From Pseudomonadales bacterium (GTDB taxonomy: Bacteria > Pseudomonadota > Gammaproteobacteria > Pseudomonadales > Azotimanducaceae), in the NCBI GenBank assembly GCA_022825925.1, contig JAJDVW010000132.1, positions 1-64,000 on the forward strand: a stretch of DNA of 64,000 nucleotides, given 5' to 3'. Within the stretch, counting starts at the first letter, position 1, and every line of letters begins with the position of its first letter. Below are positions 55,126 to 63,141 of this stretch, piece by piece. Under the pieces are notes generated by a model that saw nothing but the letters and a program-made list of their open reading frames with translations, ran no database searches and had not been told where the DNA came from. Made by a program: the position numbers and the translations under genes.

Positions 55126-58100
55126 GCCGCGGCCGCCGCGAGCGCCTGTCCCGCCAGCACCGTCTGGCCCTTCGCGACGAGTACCTCCCCGACGACGCCC
55201 GCGGACGGGGCGGTCACCTCGAACTCCGCCTTCATGGACTCGACGACGAACAGCACCTCGCCGGCCTGCACCCGCTGTCCCGGGCGCACCTGGACGGACC
55301 AGACCGAGCCGGCCAGCGGACTCGCGACGAACGCCGCGCCGTCCCCGTCGGCGGACGGCGCGGCCGCCCCGTCCGTCTCGGCGGCCTCGAACGTCAGCAC
55401 GCCGCGCGCTTTCCAGTCCTCGAGTTCCGCGGCGAAGGCTTCCCGCCGCCGCGTCTCGAACGACGCGATCCCGGAGGCCTGTTCCGCCAGGAAAGCGCGA
55501 TGCCGGTCGTGGTCGAAGATTCCCGGCTCGATGTCGATGTCGAACGCGCCCCTCGGGAACGCCTCGCGCATCTCCAGGAGTTCCGCGGCGCCGACTTCGT
55601 GGAAGCGGATCCGGTCGAAGGGCCGCAGCAGCCAGTGCTCGTCGAACGCCCGCCCGCGGCGGTGACGGTTCCACACCTGCAGCGTGCGGCCGACGAACTG
55701 GTAGCCGCCCGGGCCCTCCATGCCGTAGATGCACATGTACGCGCCGCCGATGCCGACCGAGCTCTCCGCGGTCCAGGTCCGCGCCGGGTTGTACTTGGTG
55801 GTCACGAGCCGGTGCCGGGGATCGACGGGGGTGGCGACCGGGGCGCCGAGATAGACGTCGCCGAGACCCATGACCAGGTACTCGGCGCCGAACACGATGT
55901 CCTTCACCGCCTGGCGGTCCGGCAGCCCGTTGATGCGGCGGATGAACTCGATGTTGTCGGGACACCAGGGCGCGTCCGGGCGCACGCTCTGCACGTAGCG
56001 GTCGATCGCGGCGCGGCAGGCCGGGTCGTCCCAAGACAGCGGCAGGTGCACGATCCGCGACGCCACCCGCGGCTCCGCCACGCGCGCCCGCTCGAAGTGA
56101 GGCTCGAGGGCGCGGGCGAGTTCGGGCGCCGACCGGAGCTTCGGGTCGAAACGGATGAGCACGGAGCGGATGCCGGCGGTCATCTCGAGCACCCCCGGGA
56201 CCCGTTCCTCCGCGATCCCGGCCTCGAGCCCGTGCACCCGCAGGCGCAGCCCGATGTCGAGCACTGCGGGGCCGAACTCCACGAGCAGCGCGTCCTGGGC
56301 GGCGCGGCGCACGCGGATGTCGCCGACCTCCGCAACGATCGGGTCCTCCACCGGTCCGCGCGCGATCGCGGGCGCGGCGAACGCACGGGAGGAACCCGTC
56401 GCGATGGACGAGTCGCGTTCGTGTGCGATCCGGTTCGCCTCTGCCTCCGTCACCGCGACGAGCCGCACCCGGTCTCCCGCGCCGAGCTGGCCGAGCTTCC
56501 AGCGGTCCGCCTCGATGACGGCGCCGGGACACACGAAGCCGCCGAGGCTCGGCCCGTCCGGTCCGAGGATGACCGGCATGTCGCCCGTGAAGTCGATGGC
56601 GCCGAAGGCGTAGGCGTTGTCGTGGACGTTGGACGGATGCAGACCCGCGTCGCCCCCGTCGGGCCGCGCCCACTCGGGGCGGGGACCGACCAGGCGCACG
56701 CCCGTCCGGCTGGAGTGATAGTGGACCGTCCACTCGGCGCCGAGGAAGGCGTCGAGATCGGCCGGCGTCAGGAAGTCGTCCGTACAGTGGGGCCCCATCG
56801 TCACGCGCAGCACGTGACGCGCGTCCAGGCCCGGCACACGCGCCCTCCCGCCCGAGTCGGGACCATCGGCGTCCGGCCCCACCCCTATGCGGAGCACATC
56901 CCCGGCCGCGAGCGCCCGTCCGTTCATCCCGCCGATGCCCCCAAGCGCGAACGTCGCCGCGGAGCCCATGACCTCGGGCACGTCCAGCCCCGCTCCGAAG
57001 AGCAGGTAGGCCCGCACGCCCGATGTGACGTCGCCCACCGTCAGCACGTCGCCCCGGTCGACCGTGAACGGCCGCCAGGTCTCCGGGCACTCCGCGCCCC
57101 GCGGCCGTTCAAGGCGGAGTTCGACCGCGCCCGCGACCAGGACCCTCGCCGGACCGTGAAAGGCGAGCGTCGGACCACCGACGGTGACTTCCAGGCCGGC
57201 CGCACCTTCGGCATTGCCGAGCAACCGGTTGCCGAGCCGGAACGCGAGGTCGTCCATGGGGCCGGACGGCGGCACGCCGACGTGCCAGTACCCCATGCGT
57301 CCGGGCCAGGCCTGTACCGTGGTCTGCGCGCCCGGCACCAGCACTTCGACGGTACGCGGCCGATAGTCGAGGGTACCGAGGGTCGCCGTGTCGTGGCGCG
57401 CCGCCGCAAACGCGTCGCAACCGAGGGCCTCGTGCAGGTAGGCGCGGTTCGTCTCCACGCCGTGCACGACGCTCTCCCCGAGCGCCCCGCGCAGCCGGCG
57501 GCGCGCCTCTTCCCGGGTAGCGGCGTGCGCCATGACCTTGGCCAGCAGCGAGTCGTAGAGCGGCGACACCTCGGTGCCGGAACGCAGCCACGTGTCCGTG
57601 CGCAGGCCTGGCCCGTCCGGGAAGGCGACGACGGACAGCCAGCCCGGCGTCGGCCGGAAGCCGTGGTTCGGATCCTCCGCGCAGAGGTGCGCCTGGATCG
57701 CGCAGCCGGACGGCGCGAGGTCCGCGGTCAGGGTGTCGAGGGGCGGCAACTCGCCGGCGGCCAGTTCGAGCATCCAGCGCACGAGGTCGACGCCGTACAC
57801 GAGTTCCGTGACCCCGTGCTCCACCTGCAGCCGCGTGTTGACCTCGAGGAACGTCGCCTCCTCCCGGCCCGGGTCGTAGAGGAACTCCACGGTGCCGGCG
57901 CTGCGGTAGGAGACGCTCGCGAGCAGCGCCCGCGCGTCTTCGTGCATGCGCCGCCGCACGGCCCCGGGCAGGTTCGGCGCCGGGCACTCCTCGACGACCT
58001 TCTGGTGCCGCCGCTGCAGGGAGCAGTCCCTGTCCCCCAGGATCGCGACGCCGCCTTCCCCATCGCCGAAGGCCTGCACCTCGACGTGCCGCGGTGCGGG

Positions 58101-58706
58101 CACGCAGCGCTCGACGAACAGCCGGGTGTCGCCGAACGCGCTGCCGGCGAGCCGTTCCACGGCGGCAAAACGCCGCGCGAGTTCGTCCGCGTCCTCGCAG
58201 CGCTGCATGCCGATGCCGCCGCCGCCGGCGGAACTCTTCAGCATCACCGGGTAGCCGATCGCCGCCGCCTCCCGCAGGGCGTCCTCGACATCCGCGAGCA
58301 CGCCGCTGCCCGGCAGGAGGGCGACGCCGGCGTCCGTCGCGAGCCGCCGCGCCTCGTGCTTGAGGCCGAAGCGGGCGAGGTGTTCCGGACGCGGGCCCAC
58401 GAACGCGACGCCGCGCTCCGCGAGCGCCCTGGCGAAGGCCGCGTTCTCGCTCAGGAAACCGTACCCGGGGTGCACCGCGTCGGCGCCGGAGCCGTCCACG
58501 GCGTCGAGCAGCTTGCCGATGTCGACGTACGTCTCGGACACGCCGCCGTCGCCGAGCGGATGCGCTTCTCCGGCGGCTTCCACGTGCAGGGCGCCGCGGT
58601 CGGCGTGGGCGTACACCGCCGCGCTCGCGACGCCCATGGCGTCGAGCGTGCGGCAGATGCGCACTGCGATCTCGCCGCGGTTCGCGATGAGGACCTTGCG
58701 GAACAC
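55122..58706 (-). CDS. Biotin-dependent guanidine/urea carboxylase
   Basis: 1194 residues from GTG 58706. The biotin carboxylase part opens FRKVLIANRGEIAVRICRT and has SSAGGGGIGMQ, RHQKVVEECPAP and EVNTRLQVEHGVTEL. The centre holds the allophanate/KipA-KipI-like carboxyltransferase domains (MGYWHVGVPPSGPMDDLAFR, SSVGIGGAYMCIYGMEGPGG). The C-terminal biotinyl domain has VVESMKAEF with Lys for biotin. Because the operon encodes DUF1989 proteins and starts with a guanidine riboswitch, guanidine is the likelier substrate than urea. No separate urea transport or urease genes are here. Confidence 0.9.
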   Translation of the reverse strand: MFRKVLIANRGEIAVRICRTLDAMGVASAAVYAHADRGALHVEAAGEAHPLGDGGVSETYVDIGKLLDAVDGSGADAVHPGYGFLSENAAFARALAERGVAFVGPRPEHLARFGLKHEARRLATDAGVALLPGSGVLADVEDALREAAAIGYPVMLKSSAGGGGIGMQRCEDADELARRFAAVERLAGSAFGDTRLFVERCVPAPRHVEVQAFGDGEGGVAILGDRDCSLQRRHQKVVEECPAPNLPGAVRRRMHEDARALLASVSYRSAGTVEFLYDPGREEATFLEVNTRLQVEHGVTELVYGVDLVRWMLELAAGELPPLDTLTADLAPSGCAIQAHLCAEDPNHGFRPTPGWLSVVAFPDGPGLRTDTWLRSGTEVSPLYDSLLAKVMAHAATREEARRRLRGALGESVVHGVETNRAYLHEALGCDAFAAARHDTATLGTLDYRPRTVEVLVPGAQTTVQAWPGRMGYWHVGVPPSGPMDDLAFRLGNRLLGNAEGAAGLEVTVGGPTLAFHGPARVLVAGAVELRLERPRGAECPETWRPFTVDRGDVLTVGDVTSGVRAYLLFGAGLDVPEVMGSAATFALGGIGGMNGRALAAGDVLRIGVGPDADGPDSGGRARVPGLDARHVLRVTMGPHCTDDFLTPADLDAFLGAEWTVHYHSSRTGVRLVGPRPEWARPDGGDAGLHPSNVHDNAYAFGAIDFTGDMPVILGPDGPSLGGFVCPGAVIEADRWKLGQLGAGDRVRLVAVTEAEANRIAHERDSSIATGSSRAFAAPAIARGPVEDPIVAEVGDIRVRRAAQDALLVEFGPAVLDIGLRLRVHGLEAGIAEERVPGVLEMTAGIRSVLIRFDPKLRSAPELARALEPHFERARVAEPRVASRIVHLPLSWDDPACRAAIDRYVQSVRPDAPWCPDNIEFIRRINGLPDRQAVKDIVFGAEYLVMGLGDVYLGAPVATPVDPRHRLVTTKYNPARTWTAESSVGIGGAYMCIYGMEGPGGYQFVGRTLQVWNRHRRGRAFDEHWLLRPFDRIRFHEVGAAELLEMREAFPRGAFDIDIEPGIFDHDRHRAFLAEQASGIASFETRRREAFAAELEDWKARGVLTFEAAETDGAAAPSADGDGAAFVASPLAGSVWSVQVRPGQRVQAGEVLFVVESMKAEFEVTAPSAGVVGEVLVAKGQTVLAGQALAAAAA

Positions 58707-58711
58707 CAGTC

Positions 58712-59359
58712 TCAGCCGTTCTGCCGCCAGACCGCCAACTCGATCGGGGTGGGGTTGTAGCCGTTGCAGGGGTTGTTGAGCTGCGGGCAGTTCGAGATCA
58801 GCACGAGGATGTCCATCTCGGCGATGAGTTCGACGTACTTGCCCGGCGCGCTGATGCCGTCCTCGAACGTGAGCCCGCCGTCGGGCGTCACCGGCACGTT
58901 CATGAAGAAGTTGATGTTGTGGGTGAGATCGCGCTTGGTGAGACCCCACTCCTCGTGGGTGTTGACCGCGAGCAGCCAACTGTCGCGGCACGAGTGCATG
59001 CTCTTCTTCTCGAGGGCGTAGCGGACCGTGTTGCTCTCGCCGGCGCACGCGCCGCCCAGCGTGTCGTGCCGCCCGCAGGTGTCCGCGACGATCGTCAGCA
59101 TCGGGTTGCCCTCGTCGGAGAGGAGCGTGGTCCCTGCCGACAGGTACAGGTTGCCCTGCTCCCGCATCGTGTCGAACGCGCTGTAGCGCTCGTGCGGGTT
59201 GTTCGCGTTGAAGAACAGCGTGTCCACCGCCTGGTTGCCCTTGAGGTCGGTGATCCGGAACGTGTCGCCGGCGCCGATCGTGTCGATCCAGTACTCCCCG
59301 GCCGGGACGGTCTCCCTGCGGTCCGCCACGTCCACCGACAGGTTGCTTGCCTTGAGCAT
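58712..59359 (-). CDS. DUF1989 protein, carboxyguanidine deiminase subunit (CgdA/B-like)
   Basis: 215 residues, long called urea carboxylase-associated protein. The motifs [41 protein letters not shown] and HSCRDSW fit the zinc-type DUF1989 fold. Its pairing with the next gene matches the two-subunit carboxyguanidine deiminase reported from guanidine-degrading bacteria. Spacing: 5 bp before the carboxylase start. The assignment of A versus B subunit is not certain. Confidence 0.8.
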   Translation of the reverse strand: MLKASNLSVDVADRRETVPAGEYWIDTIGAGDTFRITDLKGNQAVDTLFFNANNPHERYSAFDTMREQGNLYLSAGTTLLSDEGNPMLTIVADTCGRHDTLGGACAGESNTVRYALEKKSMHSCRDSWLLAVNTHEEWGLTKRDLTHNINFFMNVPVTPDGGLTFEDGISAPGKYVELIAEMDILVLISNCPQLNNPCNGYNPTPIELAVWRQNG

Positions 59360-59382
59360 TGCGTCTCCTCCTCTTCCGATGC

Positions 59383-60102
59383 TCACGCGCCGAGCGCGTA
59401 GAGGTAGTTGTTCGTGAAGCCGCGGCCGTTCTCCGGGCGGGAGAGGCGGCACGGGTCGTCCTCCGCCACCGGTTCGGCGAGGCTCAGCCGATACCCGATG
59501 GGGCGCCGCGGGTACTCCGCGGCCTCGTTCAGGGGATGCGGGCAGGTGTGGAGCACCACGAGTGTCGGCATCTCGAAACGCAGCGTGACGGCGGCGCCGG
59601 GCCGCGAATGGTCCGGGGCGAACGTCATCGCGCCGTCGTCCGCGGCGTCGACGCGCGAGAACCAGTTGACGTTCGCGGCGAAGTCCCGGCGCCCGAGGCC
59701 GTACTTCCCGAGTTCGACCAGGAACGAGTCGCGGCCGTTGCGGTAGTAGTCGTTGCGCGCTTCCTGGTAGGTCAGGGCACCCCACTTGCGGCGCACGATC
59801 GCCGCGTTGCAGGTGCCGCTCGAGGCATCGTGCCAGCCGACGTCGTCCGCGACCACGGAGCAGAAGATGCGCCCCATGTCGGAGTAGAGGCAGTGGCCCT
59901 CGGTAAGCCGGAACGTGTGCTGGCACTTCAGCGTGTCCGGCAGGTTGAGCCGTTCGAGCGGGTTGCCGGGGTTGTAGGCGAGCATCGCCGCGTTGCCGCC
60001 GCCCTCGACGTCCACCAGTTCGAGCTGGACGCCGGGGTTGGCCACGAACGACCAGTGACTGCCGCCGGGCAGCACGTCCTCGTAGAGCACCTCAGGGCGC
60101 AT
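59383..60102 (-). CDS. DUF1989 protein, carboxyguanidine deiminase subunit (CgdA/B-like)
   Basis: 239 residues from ATG 60102, chosen because GGAG lies six bases upstream; a start at 60123 has none. [36 protein letters not shown] and [11 protein letters not shown] show conserved Cys/His of the DUF1989 family. It overlaps the ATPase gene by 11 bp. With the following subunit it should convert carboxyguanidine to allophanate plus ammonia. Confidence 0.8.
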   Translation of the reverse strand: MRPEVLYEDVLPGGSHWSFVANPGVQLELVDVEGGGNAAMLAYNPGNPLERLNLPDTLKCQHTFRLTEGHCLYSDMGRIFCSVVADDVGWHDASSGTCNAAIVRRKWGALTYQEARNDYYRNGRDSFLVELGKYGLGRRDFAANVNWFSRVDAADDGAMTFAPDHSRPGAAVTLRFEMPTLVVLHTCPHPLNEAAEYPRRPIGYRLSLAEPVAEDDPCRLSRPENGRGFTNNYLYALGA

Positions 60103-60874
60103 GTTCTTCTCCGGGTTTGACATTGATGTCGTCGATGATCGAGTCGGCGCGGCGCCGGTGCCCGACCGGCAGGTCGAACGTGATCGTCGCGCCGTAGAGG
60201 TCCGGTTCGTGGGGATCGACCCGCGGCTTGTCGAAGACCAGCAGGCGCGAGCCCAGGCTGAAGCCCTCGGCGATGTCGTGCGTGATCATGAAGACCGTGA
60301 GGTCGAGTTCGCGGTGCAGTTCGCGCACGAGTTCGTGCATGTCGGAACGGATGCCCGGGTCGAGGGCCCCGAAGGGTTCGTCGAGGAGCAGGATGCGCGG
60401 CTCGGTGATCAGGGTCTGCGCCAGCGCCAGGCGCTGCTGCATGCCGCCGGAGAGCTCCGACGGGTAGTTGTGCGCGGAGCGCTCGAGGCCGACGCGCGCC
60501 AGCATCTCGCGGGCACGGGCCACGTTGCGGACCCGGCGCCCGCCGAACGTCCGGCCGAGCCAGGGCGCGTCGCCGAGGTCGAGGCCGAGCAGGACGTTGC
60601 CGAGCACCGTCAGGTGCGGGAACACCGAGTAGCGCTGGAAGACGACGCCACGGTCCGCGCGCGGTTCCGGCACCAGCGGCGCACCCTCGACGCGGATCGT
60701 GCCCTCGCACGGCTCGACCTCGCCGAGGAGCATCCTGAGGAAGGTGGTCTTGCCGCAACCGGATGCGCCGACGATCGTGACGAACTCGTTCTTCTCCACG
60801 CGCAGGCGGACGTTCTCGAGCACGGTCTTGCCCGGATAGCGCTTCCAGACGTTGCGTACCTCGATCATCGTCAC
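60092..60874 (-). CDS. ABC transporter ATP-binding protein (guanidine/nitrate-taurine type)
   Basis: 260 residues from GTG 60874, overlapping the permease stop by GTGA. Walker A VGASGCGKTT, signature LSGGMQQRLALAQ, Walker B ILLLDEPFGALDP and His-loop MITHDI are complete. Members of this subfamily carry nitrate, taurine or thiamine precursors; its operon points to guanidine. Confidence 0.92.
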   Translation of the reverse strand: MTMIEVRNVWKRYPGKTVLENVRLRVEKNEFVTIVGASGCGKTTFLRMLLGEVEPCEGTIRVEGAPLVPEPRADRGVVFQRYSVFPHLTVLGNVLLGLDLGDAPWLGRTFGGRRVRNVARAREMLARVGLERSAHNYPSELSGGMQQRLALAQTLITEPRILLLDEPFGALDPGIRSDMHELVRELHRELDLTVFMITHDIAEGFSLGSRLLVFDKPRVDPHEPDLYGATITFDLPVGHRRRADSIIDDINVKPGEEHAP

Positions 60875-61677
60875 GTCCCGTACCAGGGGAAGCAGCGCCG
60901 GTTGAGCTGCCGCAGCCCGAAGTCGAGCGCGAAGGCCAGCAGCGTGATCCACGCCACGTAAGGAAGGATGACGTCCATCGCGAGATAACGGCGCACCAGG
61001 AAGATCCGGTAGCCGAGCCCGTCGGTCGACGCGATCGCCTCGGCGGCGATCAGGAACAGCCACGCGCTGCCGAGGGACAGGCGCACGGCGTCGACGAGGC
61101 GCGGGAACACCTGCGGCAGCACGACGCGCACCGCGATCTGCCAGCTCGTGGCGTCCAGGGTCTGGGCCTTGATCAACTGCTCCCGCGGCAGTTCGCGCAC
61201 GCGCTGCTCGATGTCGCGCATGAGAAACGGCGCGGTGCCAAGCACGATCAGCATCACCTTGGCGAGTTCACCGACGCCGAAGGCGATGAACAGGATCGGC
61301 AGGATCGCGAGCGGCGGGATCATCGACAGCGCCCGCACCGCCGGCGACCAGAAGGCGCCGAACCACGGCAGCAGGCCGTTCGGCACGCCGACGGCGAGCC
61401 CGACGGCGGCGCCCAGCAACACGCCGGTCAGCAGTCGCTGGAGGCTCGCGGCCGTGTCCGTCCAGAAGATGTAGTCGCCGGTGCGCCGGTCGGGCTCGAA
61501 GGCGACCCGCTCGACCGCGGCGCCGATGCTCGCGAGCCCGGGCAGCAGCTTGTCGTCCGGGTTCTCCGCGAGGCGGATGCCCGAGGCGACAACGTAGAGG
61601 ACCAGCGCGAGCGCGAACGGCACCGCCGCGCTCGCGAGGATCCCCAGGCCGCCGGGACGGCGGTTGATAAAGCGCAT
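60871..61677 (-). CDS. ABC transporter permease
   Basis: 268 residues with about six membrane segments. The cytoplasmic EAA loop is visible around QTLDATSWQIAVRVVLPQVFPRL. An early periplasmic stretch (DKLLPGLASIGAAVERV) is as in TauC/SsuC-like permeases. It is followed directly by the ATPase gene. Confidence 0.9.
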   Translation of the reverse strand: MRFINRRPGGLGILASAAVPFALALVLYVVASGIRLAENPDDKLLPGLASIGAAVERVAFEPDRRTGDYIFWTDTAASLQRLLTGVLLGAAVGLAVGVPNGLLPWFGAFWSPAVRALSMIPPLAILPILFIAFGVGELAKVMLIVLGTAPFLMRDIEQRVRELPREQLIKAQTLDATSWQIAVRVVLPQVFPRLVDAVRLSLGSAWLFLIAAEAIASTDGLGYRIFLVRRYLAMDVILPYVAWITLLAFALDFGLRQLNRRCFPWYGT

Positions 61678-61712
61678 GAGCTCGGCCCCTCCTCCGGCTC
61701 ATTGCCGGCCGA

Positions 61713-62780
61713 CTAGATCTCTCCGTCCGCCGCCATCTGCATGTAGGTGTCGTCGAAGCGCAGCTTCACGTTCGTCTCGGAGCCGAGCACTTCCCCACCC
61801 GGGAGTTCGATGCCGATGAATTCGGGACCGGGGGCGCCTTCGCCGAGCAGGCCATGCAGGTACGAGAACGCGGCGACGTTGGTCATCGTCTCGGAAAGTG
61901 CCTCGGAACGCACGAACTCCACCGCCGGCGCGGGCTCATAGAACATCTGCGTGGCGGCAAGCTGCGCTTCGTACCCCGCGAGGTCCGTGCCGGAGGCTTC
62001 CGCCATCTGCGTGCGGGCGGCGATGCCCGCCGCGGCCTCCGAGGCCATGACCGTCATCGTCTCGTACCAGGCGCCGACCAGCGCTTTCGCGAGCCGTTCG
62101 TCCTCGAGGGCCTCGGTGTTGACGACCAGCATGTCGATGATCTCGCCCGGGATCCGGGACGAGTCGAACACGGGGCTGACGTCCGGCATGGCCTGCACTT
62201 CGGCGAGCAGCGGGTTCCAGGTCACCACCGAAGTCACGTCTTCGGTCGTGAACGCGGCGACGATGTCCGCGTCCGAGGTGTTCACCACCGTCAGGTCGCG
62301 TTCGCTCATGTCGACGCTCGAGAGCGCGCGCGCCAGCAGGTAGTGGGACACCGAGAGTTCCACGAGGTTCACGTCCTGCCCCCGCAGGTCCGCGACGGAC
62401 TTGCCGGCGCCCTTCAGCACGATGCCGTCGTTGCCGTTCGAGAAGTCGCCGACGATGAGCGCGGTCGAGTCGACGCCGCCGGCCGCGGGGATCGTCAGCG
62501 CGTCCATGTTCGTCATCGTGCAGCCGTCGAACGCGCCGACGGTGTACTGGTTGATGGACTCGATGTAGTCGTTGAACTGCACCACGTCGATGGTGATGCC
62601 GTACTCCTCGGCCCACTTGGCGACGATGCCGGAGCGCTCCGCGTAGTCCCAGGGCATCCAGCCGACGTAGATGCTCCAGGCGATGCGGTAGTCGTCCTTT
62701 GCGAGCGAAGAGAAGGAACAGACGCAGAGCGTCGCGGCGAGCAGGGCCCGTCCGAGCGAGCGGTGGAAGCGAGTTGCCAT
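61713..62780 (-). CDS. ABC transporter periplasmic substrate-binding protein
   Basis: 355 residues with a signal peptide (LGRALLAATLCVCSFSSLA). The mature sequence (AWSIYVGWMPWDYAERSGI, SALIVGDFSNGNDGIVLKG) has the SBP fold of nitrate/taurine-type proteins. ATG 62780 lies 7 bp after GGAGG, itself part of the riboswitch switching region. It is the first gene of the guanidine operon. The frame is open upstream through the leader but is not coding. Confidence 0.9.
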   Translation of the reverse strand: MATRFHRSLGRALLAATLCVCSFSSLAKDDYRIAWSIYVGWMPWDYAERSGIVAKWAEEYGITIDVVQFNDYIESINQYTVGAFDGCTMTNMDALTIPAAGGVDSTALIVGDFSNGNDGIVLKGAGKSVADLRGQDVNLVELSVSHYLLARALSSVDMSERDLTVVNTSDADIVAAFTTEDVTSVVTWNPLLAEVQAMPDVSPVFDSSRIPGEIIDMLVVNTEALEDERLAKALVGAWYETMTVMASEAAAGIAARTQMAEASGTDLAGYEAQLAATQMFYEPAPAVEFVRSEALSETMTNVAAFSYLHGLLGEGAPGPEFIGIELPGGEVLGSETNVKLRFDDTYMQMAADGEI

Positions 62781-62808
62781 GATGGCCTCCTTACCGGTTG
62801 GTGTACAC

Positions 62809-62938
62809 GGGGAGGCGGCTGCTCTCCCGGGCTTTTGTCCCTCCGTGTAACCTTCCGTGCACGAGGCGCGGCGGGTCGAAGGCTCTCGGACCAGACATCC
62901 CCAAAACAGATCGGGGACCGGAACCCTAGCCTTCCCTT
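62809..62938 (-). promoter_or_regulatory. Guanidine-I (ykkC) riboswitch
   Basis: The leader of the transport gene has the hallmark strings of the ykkC aptamer: CUAGGGUUCCG (62929-62919), CUGGUCCGAGAG (62894-62883), and ACACGGAG (62848-62841) joined to GGACAAAAGCCCGGGAGAG (62840-62822). The bordering arms GGGAAGGCU and AGCCGCCUCCC can form P1. GCCUCC (62816-62811) can alternatively pair with the ribosome binding site GGAGGC (62790-62785). Guanidine would stabilise P1, free the site and allow translation. The motifs are seen; the switching mode is inferred. Confidence 0.9.
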
Positions 62939-62976
62939 GCCAGTTCGAGCGCAGGCTCTCCCTTCGGCATTCGTTG

Positions 62977-62994
62977 AAGCAAGGGCCATGCCAA
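62977..62994 (-). promoter_or_regulatory. Sigma-54-type -24/-12 promoter of the guanidine operon
   Basis: TTGGCATGGCCCTTGCTT on the minus strand matches the sigma-54 consensus TGGCAC-N5-TTGCW with one mismatch, and keeps the 12-base spacing between GG and GC. The predicted start lies about 12 bp downstream, shortly before the riboswitch. Nitrogen limitation control (NtrC-type) would fit a guanidine-nitrogen operon. No activator site is identified. Confidence 0.6.
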
Positions 62995-63087
62995 CCCGCC
63001 AAGCCACGCCCTTTCGAGACTCCGGCGGCCCGATGCAGGCGGGGCGCACTCCTTTGATGCGGCCCGTGCACCGTTGTGGCGCGTCCG

Positions 63088-63114
63088 TTGCCCTCTCGTA
63101 CGCCATGCTATAAG
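63088..63114 (+). promoter_or_regulatory. Possible promoter of the 63.1-kb sulfatase gene
   Basis: TATAAG (63109-63114) is a good -10 box, about 28 bp upstream of the start codon. TTGCCC (63088-63093), at a 15-bp spacing, would be a weak -35. It lies in the divergent region opposite the guanidine operon leader. Confidence 0.4.
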
Positions 63115-63141
63115 TGCCGGGCCCTTCTGCCGGATACCCCC

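Noticed and set aside
55126-57090. Upstream extension of the allophanate hydrolase frame
   Set aside because: The amidase domain starts at the ATG overlapping the carboxylase stop; the extension overlaps carboxylase coding sequence and has no homology.
55119-58760. 1213-codon plus-strand open frame opposite the carboxylase
   Set aside because: The minus strand encodes a complete biotin carboxylase; the plus frame has no recognisable domain.
53389-62780. Reading the operon as urea assimilation only
   Set aside because: The guanidine-I riboswitch and the DUF1989 pair argue for guanidine; urea would be a side substrate at most.
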